DNA of 64,000 nucleotides from contig QZCP01000335.1 of NCBI GenBank assembly GCA_003956705.1, positions 62,001 through 126,000 of the forward strand, read 5' to 3'. Positions 24,590 to 36,995 of this stretch are shown here, one piece after another. The notes beneath the pieces were generated by a model. It was not told the DNA's origin, searched no databases, and saw nothing but the letters and a program-made list of their open reading frames with translations. A program made the translations under genes and the position numbers. The stretch comes from Brevipalpus yothersi. Lineage: Eukaryota > Arthropoda > Arachnida > Trombidiformes > Tenuipalpidae. The first letter of the stretch is position 1. Each line of letters opens with the position of its first letter.

Positions 24590-25335
24590 TGCATGAGTTT
24601 GCCATTAGATTCTATAATAATTGTATTGAATACTTCCAGAGATCATGATAATTATTGGTTTCTGTGTTTTATAACCTCTATCTTTCATATTACGATAAAT
24701 TCCTCCACTGTCCCTCTTTCTAACTTATCAACTCGACCATAGAGAGTGAAAGAACTGTTCCTTCAATCCCGATCAAGAAATCCTCAGTCATTTAGGCGGT
24801 GACTATGATGGACTATTGTAGATTTCTATCTACAATATGTTAGTACAGTATAATTTTGCTTTCATCCAGCATTTCCATAGCCATGACAATATATTTAAGC
24901 TGGTTCTTGGAGTGGATTAAGTTGAAATATAGAGAAAAGTAAACAATTTTTGAAGAGAATCAATTAAAGAGAACTCGTTGAGTTTTGTAGAACTGGGAGG
25001 GAGAGAGAAAACCCGAAAGTTTCTAATCGTTAATAATGTTAGGTACAGGCTGGTGCGAGATGATATGTGACGAATTCGAAATGATGTTCACAAAAGATCC
25101 ATTCACGATGAAAGGTCTGATGTTTTTCAGCTCTCCGGGAAGTTTGGTGTGAACAAGAGTCAAATGTGTACCATAAAAAATACTCATTGACTGAGAACCA
25201 ATAAATTAATGGTATCCCATACTTAACCTTAGTCCTCCTAGAAATCAATTCCTTCCTTGTTGTTGAGAAGTTTTTTAATTTCATTCTAGAACTGAGCAAG
25301 ATATTTGTCACTATAATAATCATCTTTAACCATGG
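24590..25335 (-). pseudogene. Truncated TND gene copy (exon 3 lost)
   Basis: Duplicate of the gene at 18,442-20,029. It keeps the last-exon region (about 24,610-24,830), a piece of exon 2 (24,850-24,915) and exon 1 (about 25,205-25,335, ending near an ATG complement at 25,332-25,335), but the TND exon is missing. The junction lies near 24,838, where the last-exon sequence runs straight into the exon 2 region. Many substitutions in addition. Confidence 0.7.
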
Positions 25336-26696
25336 TTATCGTTTTGAATCATGGAAATTTTAATTGAAACAATGAAGTTATCAGTAACACATGGGATGAT
25401 GAGATATATACAAATCAAAATTAAGATCAAAATTTCAGTACCGTACAGTTTTAATATGCGGATTTGACATCATTCCATCTTAACAGGAGAACGCAAACTC
25501 ATGCGTTGGAACAAAAAATGAGAAAAGTATCATTCAACACCTTGATTACTGATTCCACCAAGAGACAGTACTAAGACGATGTTAATATCGCCTGGGCAGT
25601 GCTATCATCTCTTTAGAAGAGAGAGGAGAGAAAAAAATCCATTGCAATCACTTTTTTGGCGCGTTTGAGTGATCACTTGACAATTGAATATATCAACATG
25701 TAATCAATCATCTGAACAGTATACTCGAAGCATGGTGTATGTGCACGAACTTGAATTATTTTTTCAGTTAAAACTTTAGCATATCCATTAACGAAAGGCA
25801 TTTTCGGCCAGCTAGCCCAAAATTTCTGATATACATATCTCATGAGATATCAAATTAGCGATCGATTATGTGGAAAATCATGTGAGATAAAGAAGGTGAG
25901 GTGAGATGAGAGGGGAGAATTATCAGATGGAATTGAACAACTTTTGTAGTTTAGAAAAAATTTAAATTTAAATAAGAATGAAGACAAAAATTGGATGAAT
26001 TATTTATCAACAATATTTGGTCAGATGAGGCTCGAAATTTTTTGTATATTCTTGAGGTAGAGATATCCTAATCAATGATATAGCTGATCTGTTTCCCCTG
26101 ATGGGCAAAGTTAGGCTCACATGATAGCCCAAGGAATACTGTTAATTCTTCTCCTCTTCAGGGCATAGATTTTTTTCTTGGTTGATGACAGAGAAAAATG
26201 TTTCGAGAAAATAAGCGAAAATTATGGAAAGAAAATATGACTTTTCTACTATTGAAAAAAATTGGAATTTCCATCTAGAATAAGATTTAGCATTGAAGAG
26301 GAGAAGTTTCAATCGAGAAATTTTTTTTTGAATGGTGTGGTATTCTTTCAAGTACAGGTCAGGACTCAATTTATTGATTCTAAAAAATTAACCGGGATCA
26401 TGAAGGAGAGCGCTGATGACCCAAAGTGAGGAGTATTTAAAATTTGTATTTGGCATAAAAATGATATTGAACACTTCCAGACACATCGTCTAAGGCATTT
26501 GAAAAATTTGCTCGACGTCAAAATCAGATCCATCATCGTTTCTTCTGATTATATCCACTTTACGATAATAGTGTACGAATCATCCCCATTTGTCGAACAA
26601 AATTGCTCATTAAAATGATGGCTAAGATCAACATCGAAAACAACTATATATCAACATGGCCGTGTATGATCATAGCGAGGTATAGTAGAGTCAGTG
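25336..26696. other. Spacer with 3'-flank module (copy d)
   Basis: No gene. 25,340-25,960 duplicates 20,040-20,650. 25,800-26,080 recurs at 34,975-35,250 and 57,250-57,520 (the 'aatttctgatatgcctatctcattagatatcaa' region). 26,090-26,400 is the conserved 3'-flank module of the gene that follows. Confidence 0.55.
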
Positions 26697-27990
26697 TTAA
26701 ATAATAATAACGTAGATATTGTTCTGAACACTTTCAGGTGGATTGTCTATTTGCTGCCTAGATTTTTTTTCAGCATCTTCATTGCCAGAATCAGTTGCTC
26801 CATCATTCTTTTCAATTAAACTACGCAAGAAAGCAAACGCATCCTCGGCTCTACTTAAATCGATAGCATTTTCTCTATCAGACTCATGGCTTTGAATGGT
26901 TGTGGATTCCGATGGACCGTCACGAGTTGGGAGATTAGGCGAGAAAACTCCTTTTTCGTAAATGATTTCCAAATCGTCTTCTACAATAGTTGAAATTAAT
27001 TGAATAAAAACTAATTGAAACAATTTATGTCTCCTTACCTTCAGATTCACTGTGTTGTGATACATTGATTCGAGTTTCAGAAACTATTGGAACACTTTTT
27101 TCCTCTGTTACTGGCCGTCTAGATCGAGTAGATCTATCTTGCTGCTTCCATCGAGCTGCTGATTGCAACTCAACTATACGTTCACTGAACCATTGAGCAA
27201 TCTGGTTACAATCGGTTGAAGAAAGTATAGAAGCCTGGTCAAGGGTCCTGGGATGAGCATCAAGATCAGTGTAAGAATCAAAAGCCCACTTAGATCGAAA
27301 GTCATCAATAATTTTCTGTGTTGCTTCGCTCTTTGAATTGTAAAAGTTGATTATATATTCAGTTTCAACAGGGATCTCATATTCCGCTTCTTCCAACCAT
27401 TTGCTGATCGTATGAAAAATTAACTCCTGAATTTCGTACGCTCTCGTAATATCATGAGGCTGCTGAACGTTGGTCATTTTGAGAAGCCACTTGTTCACCA
27501 GTTTCCAGCCCTTATTTTCGAGAAAGCTAAAATATAAAGAAAGTTTTTTGATTGATTTTTGGAAAATAATTGTTGAAAGCTGATACAAAAAAAGATTGAG
27601 CTTATGGTCTCTGGTAATTGAGTACTTTCTCGACTTCAAGACTTTCTCGATGAAAACGAAAATGAACTCACCTCTCGATCACTTGAAATTCACTTTTATG
27701 TAGCATTTTGAGGCCTTCTTTGATGTAGACAAGGTTGATTCTTTGCCGCATAATACTAGTCGGAGAAGAGAAGAGAACAATTCTCCGTGAAAAAGTCATT
27801 CAAATTTCTGATAGGAAGATGGTAAAATTATGAAGATCGAAGATATCTTTCGGTGATGATCTTAGGGAGAATTCAATTCTTACTCATAGAAGGCTGATAC
27901 ATCTTCCATCTCAATCCCTCCATAAAAATCAGATAATTGTTCAAGACTTTGTTTGAATTCACGCAAACGGGAACCGCAATGATAATCCAT
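26697..27990 (-). CDS. TND-domain protein (intact family member, EDDLEII subclass)
   Basis: Exons 27,884-27,990, 27,672-27,755, 27,039-27,526 and 26,697-26,980 splice in frame into 320 aa, starting MDYHCGSRLREFKQSLEQL. The TND spans exons 1-3, with FLENKGWKLVNKWLLKM at the head of exon 3 and a last helix ending in DDFRSKWAF. The linker holds basic segments but no AT-hook. The last exon has the subclass signature EDDLEIIYEKGVFSPN, then AEDAFAFLRSLIEKNDG, and a diverged C-terminus (PPESVQNNIYVIII). Paralogues at 35,662 and 38,461 share the same exon sizes (84-nt exon 2; 488-491-nt exon 3). The role is inferred only from the TND: binding short unstructured motifs of transcription regulators. Confidence 0.85.
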
Positions 27991-28269
27991 AGTGAAAATC
28001 GCAAATTTTAATGATGAAGATGTCTATTTTGCACACAATATACTGATGACAAGCAAACTAAATGATGATATTTGTACCAAATTGTTACCACCAAACACAA
28101 GATGATGTATGTAGTATGGAGTGTAGGGTGAAAGTGAGAATGAGATCTCATCCAAAAAACTTTACTCGATTTTTTGACCTCTTTCTTATCACAACAAATT
28201 TCCATTGGATGTTCCATGATGGACAAAGCTACTTTGCCACAATAATCAGAGTAACGATGAGATGATCAA

Positions 28270-29120
28270 AAGCGATGAGCCTAACTTATAGCAGTGCGGT
28301 ATAGATAAGAGCAAACCATTCCAGGAAGTCGGAAAAGTTCGAGTTGAGAAGGGGAAAAAGTATATTGTTTAATCACAGATAAAGTGTTTAAGCAGGAGAT
28401 GCAAATGGATCGTTGAAATTTTCACCTCCACTTCAAGGGGTCACCAATGAAATGAAGTCAACTGTGCATCAAGGAAGGACATTTCACTTACACAGCAGTA
28501 CGGCATAGATGAAAGTGAACCATTCCTGGAAACCAAAGGTCGAGTTGAGAAAGGAAAAAAAGTATATTGTTTACCTGATAAAAATACAGACAAAGTGTTT
28601 CAGCAGATAAGGCTAATGAACGCGCAATTCTTTGATCCAAGGTTTCATGAGTCATTTAGATATGCAGTTATTTTATACAGAGAAAATTCAGCTTGATAAG
28701 AGTACGATTTCAAGGGCATTCAGTTCCAGGTAAAACAGTACATTTGAGTTTGGTGTTCTCAACATCTGCATATCTTTAGCCATCAAATCTAGTACATCCA
28801 TAACCATCTTGTAATTGCTTGGCTGTCTCATTTCCCTTCAAATTCAATTATGGACCACACTACAAAAAGACAACATCTCTGAAAATAAGAAAAAAGAAGC
28901 TCTCATCGAAGGTGAGCAGTAACCACAATCAAGACAGTACATCGGTGTCGGAAGATTATTGATACACTATCGCACAGTAAGTATGATTATTGCTGTAACT
29001 GTAAACAGAGGCAACTTTTCCAGGTACCAGTGTCACTGAGATCAACATTACCACTCTTTGTGAGATTTATGTAATATTTACAATCTTTCACAAGGAACAG
29101 GGATGGTTTATGCAAACACC
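28270..29120 (-). repeat. X-block, copy 1: exon-like repeat of unknown gene
   Basis: One of three copies (also 37,365-38,000 and 45,575-46,170). Each starts with a segment containing 'cagtgcggcatagatgaaagc'; here that start is itself duplicated (28,290 and 28,495). Then comes a minus-strand exon-like stretch behind an acceptor, reading DVVFL in copies 1 and 2, and finally a segment with a plausible donor (gtaagtatttac-like). Here the exon-like part is about 28,620-28,885 and is broken by stops. No protein family recognised. Confidence 0.5.
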
Positions 29121-29199
29121 AAGAACATTGATGAATCATTCAATCAAGTCCAAGAAAGATGGAAAGCACATCATGTATATGGAATCGTTTCATATCCAC

Positions 29200-29720
29200 A
29201 GATTATCATTAATACCATTGGTTGATGTTGGTAGCACATGTTTGTCAGGATTCTTGATTGTTACCCTGAAGTTGCCACACTTAATTTCGAAACCAATTAT
29301 AAATGTGAACTAATCGATGAAGCGAATCAGAACATACACTTTTGAAAACAAAGTTTCAAACTCACAAAAGTTGTCAGCTGATGTGACGTTAAGTTTCACA
29401 TGATAAGTTATCGTTAATAATCCGAGATGTACAGTTACTTTTTCTTGAGCTCTTTAACGTACAGATTTTCTTGTTTGGAGCTAGAGAAAAATAATTGAGA
29501 AAGTCGGAAAGAAATTATGGAAGTTATGAGTGCTTTCATCATTGGAAAAATTTAAGTTCCATCACAGAATTAAGCATGGGAAAGTAAAATTTTATTGAAA
29601 AGATTCGATCTCCAAATTGGTGGAACAATCTTTCAAGTACATCATCCCTTTCAATAGCTTCAACTTGGATTACGTAAGAGAGTGCTCATGGCGCAAAGTG
29701 ATGAATATTCAAAGTCTGCA
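29200..29720. repeat. Conserved 3'-flank module (copy e)
   Basis: Homologous to 1-400 and 38,085-38,440, sharing 'gatgttggtagcacatgtt', 'cttttgaaaac' and the 'gttatcgttaataatccgagatgtacagtta' region. It lies just downstream of the gene at 29,721-31,593. No gene. Confidence 0.6.
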
Positions 29721-31593
29721 TCAGGCATAGAAATGATATTGAATAGTTCCAGGCATATTGATGGTGAGAGGCATGTTTAGAAAATTTGTTTGCTCCATGT
29801 TTAAATAATGTCCATTATTGTTTCTTTCCATCATATCCACTCTACGATGATAGATGTACGAATCATTCCCGTTTCCCATATCAAATGGCTCATTAAAGCG
29901 ATGGCTGGGATCAGTTACTGTTGAGTCATATCTGGATGGACTTAGTTGAGCCAGTTCACGAGAAGAAGAAGCTTCGTTTTCTTGTTTGGTAACCAGATCT
30001 CTACCTGCGAGAGTTAGGAAATTATGGATCCAATTAAAATTTTGCAACTAATCAGAGCATGATTTTTCTCACCTTCAGACTGATGAGATGTGACAGTTTC
30101 TTGGACACAATCACGAGTTGGAATACCTGAGGCGCTTTTCTTAACCGTTCTCGACTTTTTGGGTAAAGGAGAAGTATTTTCATTTTCTTCATGAACTTCT
30201 GATTGTCTCTGGATGCTTTTTTTCTTAAGACTTCGAGGATTAGAAGCTTTATCTTCCTGTTTGGTTGCCAGATTTTCGTCTACTAGAGTCACGAAATCAA
30301 AAATTTTAAATCAATTCAAATCAAAGATCTAAACATGGTGATTCTTCTTACCTTCAGAATGAGATGTGACAGATTCTGGAGCACTATCACGATTTGGAGT
30401 ACCTGCGACTCTCTTCTTAGCCTTTCTCGACTTTTTGGGTAGCGGAGAAGGATTTCCATTTTCCTGATGAACTTCTGATTGTCTCTGGATGTTTTTTTTC
30501 CTAAGCCTGCGAGGATTAGCTTCATCTTCTTGTTTGGTTGCCAGATTTTCGTCTAATAAAATTACGAAATCATAAATTTCAATCAATTTAAATCAATCAA
30601 TTATCTTTATACGGTGATTCTTCTTACCTTTAGAATGAGATGTGACAGATTCTGGAGCACTATCATGATTTGGAGTATCTGCGATACTCTTCTTAACCTT
30701 TCTCGACTCTTTGGGTAGAGGAGAAGGATTTTCATTTTCCTGATGAACCTCTGATTGTCGCTCAGTGTTTTTTTTTCTAAGCTTTCGAGCAATCAACTGA
30801 TCATCGATTGCTTGGATCGGAGCTGCAGGAGCTGGACTTTGTCTTTGGACATCTTTTTTACAATCAGGACTGGTGTGAGAACCGATTTGCCATTTGGATC
30901 GGAATTTTTGGATGATTTTCTGAGTTTTCTTATTATCAGAGCTATATAAATCTATTATTCCAACTGTTGGTTCAGGAAGTACATTACTAGATTTACTCAA
31001 CCATTTACCTAAAATTTGAAATACTAGCTTCTGAATACCAGGTGCAATCTCTTTATCGGAAACTTTGCGAGCTTGAGACATTTTGGTGAGCCATTTGTTG
31101 ATCAGATCCCAACCGTTATTATCAAAGAAACTTGAAGATAACAAAAACTTCCGTATCAATTTAGAAGCTCATCAAGAAAACAAAGAGGCCAAATTGCATT
31201 TGATTCACAGTTATTCAAATTTTTTAATAGATGAGAAATGAAAACCTACCTTAAGATGACTTTAAGTTTACTTTTTTGGAGCATTGAAGCAGCCTCTTTT
31301 ATATGATCTGGCTTAGTTCTTGTATCCATAAATCTGAAAAATCAATGGAAGAAAACAATCGATCAGGTTGGTGAATGAAAATTTCCAGCAAATAGATGTG
31401 ATAGCCTTGATCATGAGAGAATCCATTCTTCACCAACGAAAACAAATTGCCAATGGCAAACTAGACTCAACTATTTAATCACTTACCCACGAAAAGCTGA
31501 AGCATGTTCAAATTTGATTCCTCCGTTTGTATCAGAAAATTCACAAAGAGCTTCCTTGAATTTTTGGAGACGACAATCTATTCGATTTTCCAT
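29721..31593 (-). CDS. TND-domain protein with duplicated internal exons
   Basis: Six exons, 31,487-31,593, 31,250-31,333, 30,628-31,130, 30,352-30,552, 30,073-30,279 and 29,721-30,004, join in frame to 461 aa (ATG 31,593). The TND is in exons 1-3 (FFDNNGWDLINKWLTKMSQ). The tail of exon 3 (RQSEVHQENENPSPLPK) is repeated in exons 4 and 5. Each of those begins DENLATKQED, like the start of exon 6 (GRDLVTKQEN), and ends SHSEG/SHQSEG like exon 3. Both extra exons are symmetric (phase 1-1; 201 and 207 nt), so they insert without shifting the frame. Exon 6 has the SRYDSTVTDPSHRFN segment and the C-terminal motif INMPGTIQYHFYA. Every repeat is Lys/Arg-rich (KKSRKAKKR, nuclear-signal-like). Confidence 0.85.
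30060..30840 (-). repeat. Tandem exon duplication, three units of about 277 bp
   Basis: Units start at about 30,073, 30,352 and 30,628 (spacing 279 and 276 bp) and include exon plus flanking intron. Each new exon has an exon-6-like head and an exon-3-like tail, as expected from unequal crossing-over between those two exons. Confidence 0.85.
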
Positions 31594-31869
31594 GGTAAAT
31601 ATCTCAATTAACAATTTCAAATCATAAAAGTATAAAATTTTTCACATTGAAAATTCCATCTTAAAATGTCACAAATGCGAATGATGCTGAGTAACAGTTT
31701 GTTGCTAGCAGCTTTTTACACATGATCAAGTATGGCGGACGTTTCTGGGGAGCAAAAGTGAGACCGCTTATGGATACGAAATCGGAGTTTTTTGATCTCT
31801 TCCTTATCTTACACAGTCCTTCGGATGTCCCAAGTTTGAGGATGCCAATTTTTTTCGCTGAACTTTGTG

Positions 31870-32530
31870 TTATATAATCAAGTAATTGTTCTGAATACTT
31901 CCAGGTAGATCGATGGTTACTGGTTGTCTCAACTTTTTTTCAGCATCTTCATTGCCAGAATCAATTGCTCCACCATTTTTTCCCATTAAACTACGCAAGA
32001 AGGCACAAGCATCCTCTGCTCTGCTTAAATCAATAAGCTCAATAATCTAAGTGACGAAGAAAATTTTCTGATTAGTTCTATGGAAGCTTAGTTCTATTTC
32101 TGGGAAGCTCATCCAAAAAAATTTAGCTCATGCCTATCGAGTGATTGAATTTTACATGTATCTTGACTTTCTCGATAGAAAATGAAAACTTACCTCTCTA
32201 TAACTTCAAGTCCACTTTCATTTAGCATTTCAGTGCCCTCTTTGATGTAGACGAGTTCAATTTTAGAATGATACTGGTGAGGAAAAAAAAAGAGGAGAAC
32301 AATTTGTCAGGGAAGAATTCTTACAAAATTTCTCATTAGAAAATGGTGGAAATATGTGAATGGAAAGACAGAGATGTTGATTAACGATCGTCTTTGGAAA
32401 ATTTAAATCAAATTCTTACTTATCAAAGGCTGATACATGTTCTAGTTCGATCCCTCCATTCACATCAGAAAACTGTTCAAGATCTTTTTCGAATTGTCCG
32501 AGAGGGAGTCCACTTTGATAACTCAAAGTA
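31870..32530 (-). pseudogene. Truncated TND gene copy
   Basis: The C-terminal part (ending QNNYLII and a stop at 31,870-31,872) runs only to about 32,030, then jumps into the intron before exon 2. Exon 2 (32,195-32,280) and exon 1 (about 32,425-32,530) follow. The TND exon is gone. The start codon position reads TTG rather than ATG. The same internal deletion is present in the partner at 53,591-54,300, so it predates the segmental duplication. Confidence 0.75.
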
Positions 32531-33192
32531 TAATCACAAATCAAAATGATGGAGGTGCCAAATTTTCACACAAAATATTGATGGCAGCAAAACAAATGAT
32601 GAAATCTGTGACAAATTGTCAGCATCAGATAAAGTTCGGCGTTCGGCCAGCTTAGTCCTAGTCTTAGATGTGTAAACGAACAGCTGCTCAGAGATAGTTG
32701 ATCCGATTTCTTGACCCTTTCCATATCTCTACGTTTTACCATTGGACAATGCAAAACTTACAATGCTATGTCATGTACTTTGCTAGCATCGAAGTGTAGT
32801 TAATTTTGCACTGAAATCCAACAATTTATCTACACTAGTACATATCAGTATCAGTAAAGCAAAGAAGAAGTGAATCATCACAAGAAAGTTGGGGAGGCTT
32901 AATAGAAGAGAAAATTGTGTTCTGTTTATCTGACGAAATAAAATTAGCATGAGTAAAGTGTAGTATTTCATCGAATCGAATGCGTAAGTCACTTGGATTT
33001 TTCGAATTTTTGATACATGGATTGATGGATTGTAGAAATGTAAATCTATTATTGAGGAGTATGAACTGGGCTGGGAAGGGTACCATTTTCAGGCTATTCA
33101 ATTTCAAATAATTATACATCGATGAAGATAATTTCAATTAGAATTATGGACGACGATGCATGCATCTTAACGGAGTGATAAAAGAATTTGTA
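32531..33192. other. Spacer, duplicated at 54,300-55,211
   Basis: No gene. Matches include the 'gacaatgcaaaac' segment and 'gcatgcatcttaacgg' immediately downstream of the next gene's stop. Open frames seen here are not conserved in the duplicate. Confidence 0.6.
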
Positions 33193-34338
33193 TTAAATAA
33201 CGTAGTAGTTGTTCTGGATACTCCCAGGTAGATTGATTATTATTGGTTGTCTTGATTTTCTTTCACCACCTTCATTACCAGAATCAGCTTCATCATTCCT
33301 CTCAATCAAACTACGCAGAATGGCGGGAATATCATCTGCTTTACTGAGATTGGAAATATTATGTTCGTCAGGACGAAGACCATGAACGATGGAAGATCTT
33401 GATAAACTAAGTCGAGCAGAGCTATTAAGAGGAGAAACTCCCTCAGAAGCTTGAGCCTCAGAAGGTGATTGGACATTTTCGTCTACAGCTGATTGTTTGG
33501 GTGGACGAGAGTGGTTTGCATTCATCCCCAATCGTACAGTTTGGATCTGTTTCATGAGCTCCGGCAAATTCCTGAGGCGTCGAACAATGGGTTCATAATT
33601 TGCAGGGCCATGCTGATCTCCCAACTTTGATTTCAAATTTTCTATCATTTCTTGAGCCTCCTCATCAGTTGATTCGAGCTTTTGAATTATATTCCATGTA
33701 GTTTTACTTAGCAGGCTATCAGAGTGATTTAGCCATTTATCTATAATTTCAAGAATGAGTTTCAGAATGTTCACTGTCTGTTGATCATCTGGAGACTGAC
33801 ATATTTTAGTTGTTTTAAGCAGCCACTTATTGATGAGTTTCCAGCCAGAATTGCTCAAGAAGCTGGACGAATGATAAGAAAAATAAAAAATTAATGATCA
33901 ATGATTAATTTTGCGAAGACTGATTCAGAGAGTTTCTTGAGTAAAAATGGGATTGATGATGGCAGCCAAGGCGGTCAATGGTGTTGTAACTTGGCCTCTA
34001 CACTTCAAAATGTGAAGAAAGAAGAGCATAAACTTACTTCTCAATTACTTCAATATCACTTTTATTCAGCATTTCAACAGCCTCTTGAATATAAACGGGA
34101 CTTCTTTTGAGCGCTACCAGGCTGAAAAATTGAGAAAATGAATGACTTATTGAAATACAAACTTTGTCAATCCAACCAATTGGCTTGACAATGATCAATG
34201 GCTGCTAAATGATTACACTTACCGATGGAATAGTGAGATATTTTCGATACTGATTCCACCGTTCTTGTCAGACATTCCTTGCATTTTGACACTAAATTGT
34301 TCAGGACCAACCTCCCTTGGATGTTCACATCTAGCCAT
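33193..34338 (-). CDS. TND-domain protein (intact, 3-exon form)
   Basis: Exons 34,223-34,338, 34,038-34,121 and 33,193-33,862 splice in frame into 289 aa from ATG at 34,338. The first half is the clearest TND of the window: DKNGGISIENISLFHR, AVEMLNKSDIEVIE, then FLSNSGWKLINKWLLKTTK, aligning residue by residue in type with the start of PNUTS. The second half has LPELMKQIQ, a Ser-rich stretch, LSKADDIPAILRSLIERN and the C-terminus RQPIIINLPGSIQNNYYVI. Here the linker and C-terminal region, which other copies split over two exons, are one continuous exon. A second nearly identical gene is at 55,212-56,350. Nuclear function is inferred. Confidence 0.88.
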
Positions 34339-35661
34339 TTTCATTCCATGAAGGAGCGATACCCACAAAACTTAACAAAATGAAAAAATTACTAATCAGT
34401 CAACATGAAATATTGAATAAAGCATAAGTTATAATATGGCGGATTTCCCTTTGAAAATCACTATCAGCCCGCCAAGGGAATATATAACACACAGACACAA
34501 CTGTACTCAGCACCTTCTCATAGAGTAATACTCTGTGCACCTTCTGTCTATCCCAACGCAATCGCAAACATGTTAGCAATGGAAAATGCGCTTGGATAGA
34601 AGAATTCAATTGCCTCTCGACGAGCTGATCTGGTACAGCTCTTTTTTTCGAATGATTGTCACAAACATTGGAGATGAGGTAGCTTCGGCTAGTGTATTTA
34701 TCGCCTTTTTGTGACAATAATTCAGAAAAAAGCTGTAAAGTGAGACAATAAGTCACCAAAAAACATTTTTCCGATTCTTACAAGGCATTTCCGAATCGAA
34801 TTTTCATCCCACTGTCGATCCTTCAATTGTATCGAGAGAGCAATCGACTCATAGCAGCAACAGTATGACCTGGTCAGTTGGTGGGAAAAATCAAGAAAGA
34901 TTCCAATTGGTGGACAATTTGAGACATTCATTGCTTGCCTCGAAATATCAATCATTGAAATGGTTGGTGATTTTTGACAAGCTAGCCCAAAATTTCTGGT
35001 ATGCCTATCTCATTAGATATCAATTTAGCGATCAATGATGTGATGAGAGAAATCATTTGAGACAAAGAATGTGAGATGGAGAGGAAAATTATCAGATAGA
35101 ATTGAGCAACTTTCGAAATTTAGAGAAATATGAATAAAAACGACGACAAAAATTGGATGAATTATTTATTGGTAGATGAGGCTCGTTATTAAGTGAATAT
35201 TCTTGAGGCACAGATATACTAATCAATAATACAACTGATCTGTTTCCTCTGATAAGCAAAGTTAGGCTCACATGATAGCCCAAGAAATACTGTTAATTCT
35301 TCTCCTCTCGATTTTTTTCTTGGTTAATGATGGAGAAAGATGATTCGAAAAATCCATGTCAAAACTAAAGCGTGGGCCAAAAGTATCTTGGCATGATAGT
35401 TCTCGAATGGAAGTCGATAATTTTTGCCCATTAGATAAGAAGTATGATAATTTTTGACCACAATATCTTACTATAAAAGCTCGATTGAACTCTTCAATCA
35501 CTAGTTAAACCAGACTTCTTGTCATGATAGATGAAAATTCTGAAATAATCGAGGATTATCATCTCAATTTCCCAAATCAAATGGCTCATTAGAACGGCGG
35601 CTATGATCAGTACTGCAAATCAATATCAAAAACAACTATATCAATATGTCCATGGATGATC
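34339..35661. other. Spacer, duplicated at 56,351-57,788
   Basis: No gene. 34,380-34,960 matches 56,400-57,230, interrupted there by an insertion; 34,975-35,650 matches 57,250-57,780 and 25,800-26,180. Confidence 0.6.
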
Positions 35662-36995
35662 TTAGTGAGGCATAGAAGAAATTGTGTTAACGTAATAAAT
35701 GTTCTGAATGCTTCCAGGTAGATTGATGATTATTGGCTCTCTGGATTTTTTTCCAGCATCTTCATTGGCAGGATCAGTTGCTCCATCATTTTTTCCTATT
35801 ATATTACGCAAGAAGGCACAAGCATCCTCTGGCCTGCTTAAATCGATAGCATTCTTTCTATCAGACTCATGGGCATGAATAATGGTCGATTTCGACGAAT
35901 GGATTCGAGTCCGGCCAATTCGGAAGTTAGGCGAAAAAACTCCTTTTTCGTGAATGATTTCCAAATCATCTTCTGCAACTGAATTGAAATTATTCAGAAT
36001 CTCATTCAAATATTTCAACTCTCCTCACCTTCAGATTGACTGGGTTGTGATACATCGATTCGAGTTCCAGAGGCTATTGGAACGTTTACTTCCTCGATCA
36101 CTGGCCGTCTAGATCGAGGAGTGGATTCACCTTGCTGCTTCCGGCGAGCTGCTGATTGCAACTTAACTATGCGTTTTCTGAACCATTGAGCAATCTGTTT
36201 CTTTTTGGTTGAAGAAAGTATAGAAGCCTTGTCAAGAATCGATTTTTGAGCATCAGGATCAGTGTAAGAATCAAAAGCCCACTCAGATCGAAAATCATCA
36301 ATAATTCTCTGAGTTGTCACACTTTTTGAATTGTAAAGGTTGATTATACATTCAGTTTCATCAGGGATCTCATATTCCGCTTCCTTCAACCATTTGCTCA
36401 TCACATGAAAAATTAACTTCTGAATTTCATACGCTGTTGTAATATCACAAGGCTGCTGAACGTTGGTCATTTTAACAAGCCACTTGTTCACCAGTTCCCA
36501 GCCATTATAACCAAGGAAGCTTAGAGATAAACAAAGATTATCGCTTGATTTTTAGAAAGTAATTCTTGAAAGCTCATCCAAAAAAGATTGAGCTTGTGGT
36601 CTTCAGTAATTGAATATTTTTTAGACTTTCTCGAAGAATAGAAAATGAACTTACCTCTCGATAACCTCAAATTTGCTTTTACGCAGCATTTTGAGGCCTT
36701 CTTTAATGTAGATAAGTTTTTTCCTTAAATGAATTATACTAGTCAGAAAAGAAAAGAAAAAACAATTCCAGGGAAAATGTCATTAGAATTTCTAATTTCC
36801 AATTGGACAAAGATGAAAGTAAAAATAAGAAGATAGAGAGATAGTGATCAATGATGATCTCAGGTAGAATCAAATTAAATTAAATTCTCACTCATAAAAG
36901 ACTGGTACATATTTCAGCTCAATTCCTCCATTCACATCAGCAAACTGTCCAAGATATTCTTTGAATTGTCTAAGGTAGAATTTACTTTCATCCAT
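35662..36995 (-). CDS. TND-domain protein (intact, EDDLEII subclass)
   Basis: Exons 36,892-36,995, 36,655-36,738, 36,029-36,519 and 35,662-35,972 give a continuous 329-aa product. Exon 1 starts MDESKFYLRQFKEYLGQF. Exon 3 opens FLGYNGWELVNKWLVKMTN, with TND helices through DDFRSEWAFDS. The linker contains several Arg/Lys patches. The last exon has EDDLEIIHEKGVFSPN, EDACAFLRNIIGKNDG and the conserved PIIINLPGSIQNIYYV, here followed by a nine-residue extension (NTISSMPH-like) because the usual stop is lost. It is closely related to the genes at 26,697 and 38,461. Intron lengths and phases match the family. Confidence 0.87.

Larger units (their letters stand above)
31690..35760. repeat. Segmental duplication, copy 1 (partner 53,526-57,877)
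   Basis: The order is the same in both copies: 'gagtaacagtttgttgct', truncated TND copy, spacer, intact TND gene, spacer, then start of the next TND gene's last exon. The intact genes inside (33,193 and 55,212) are close relatives with identical exon structure. Confidence 0.8.

Noticed and set aside
34400..34955. Minus-strand ORFs of 77-119 codons upstream of the TND gene at 33,193
   Set aside because: The duplicated spacer at 56,400-57,230 does not keep these frames, so they are unlikely to be coding.
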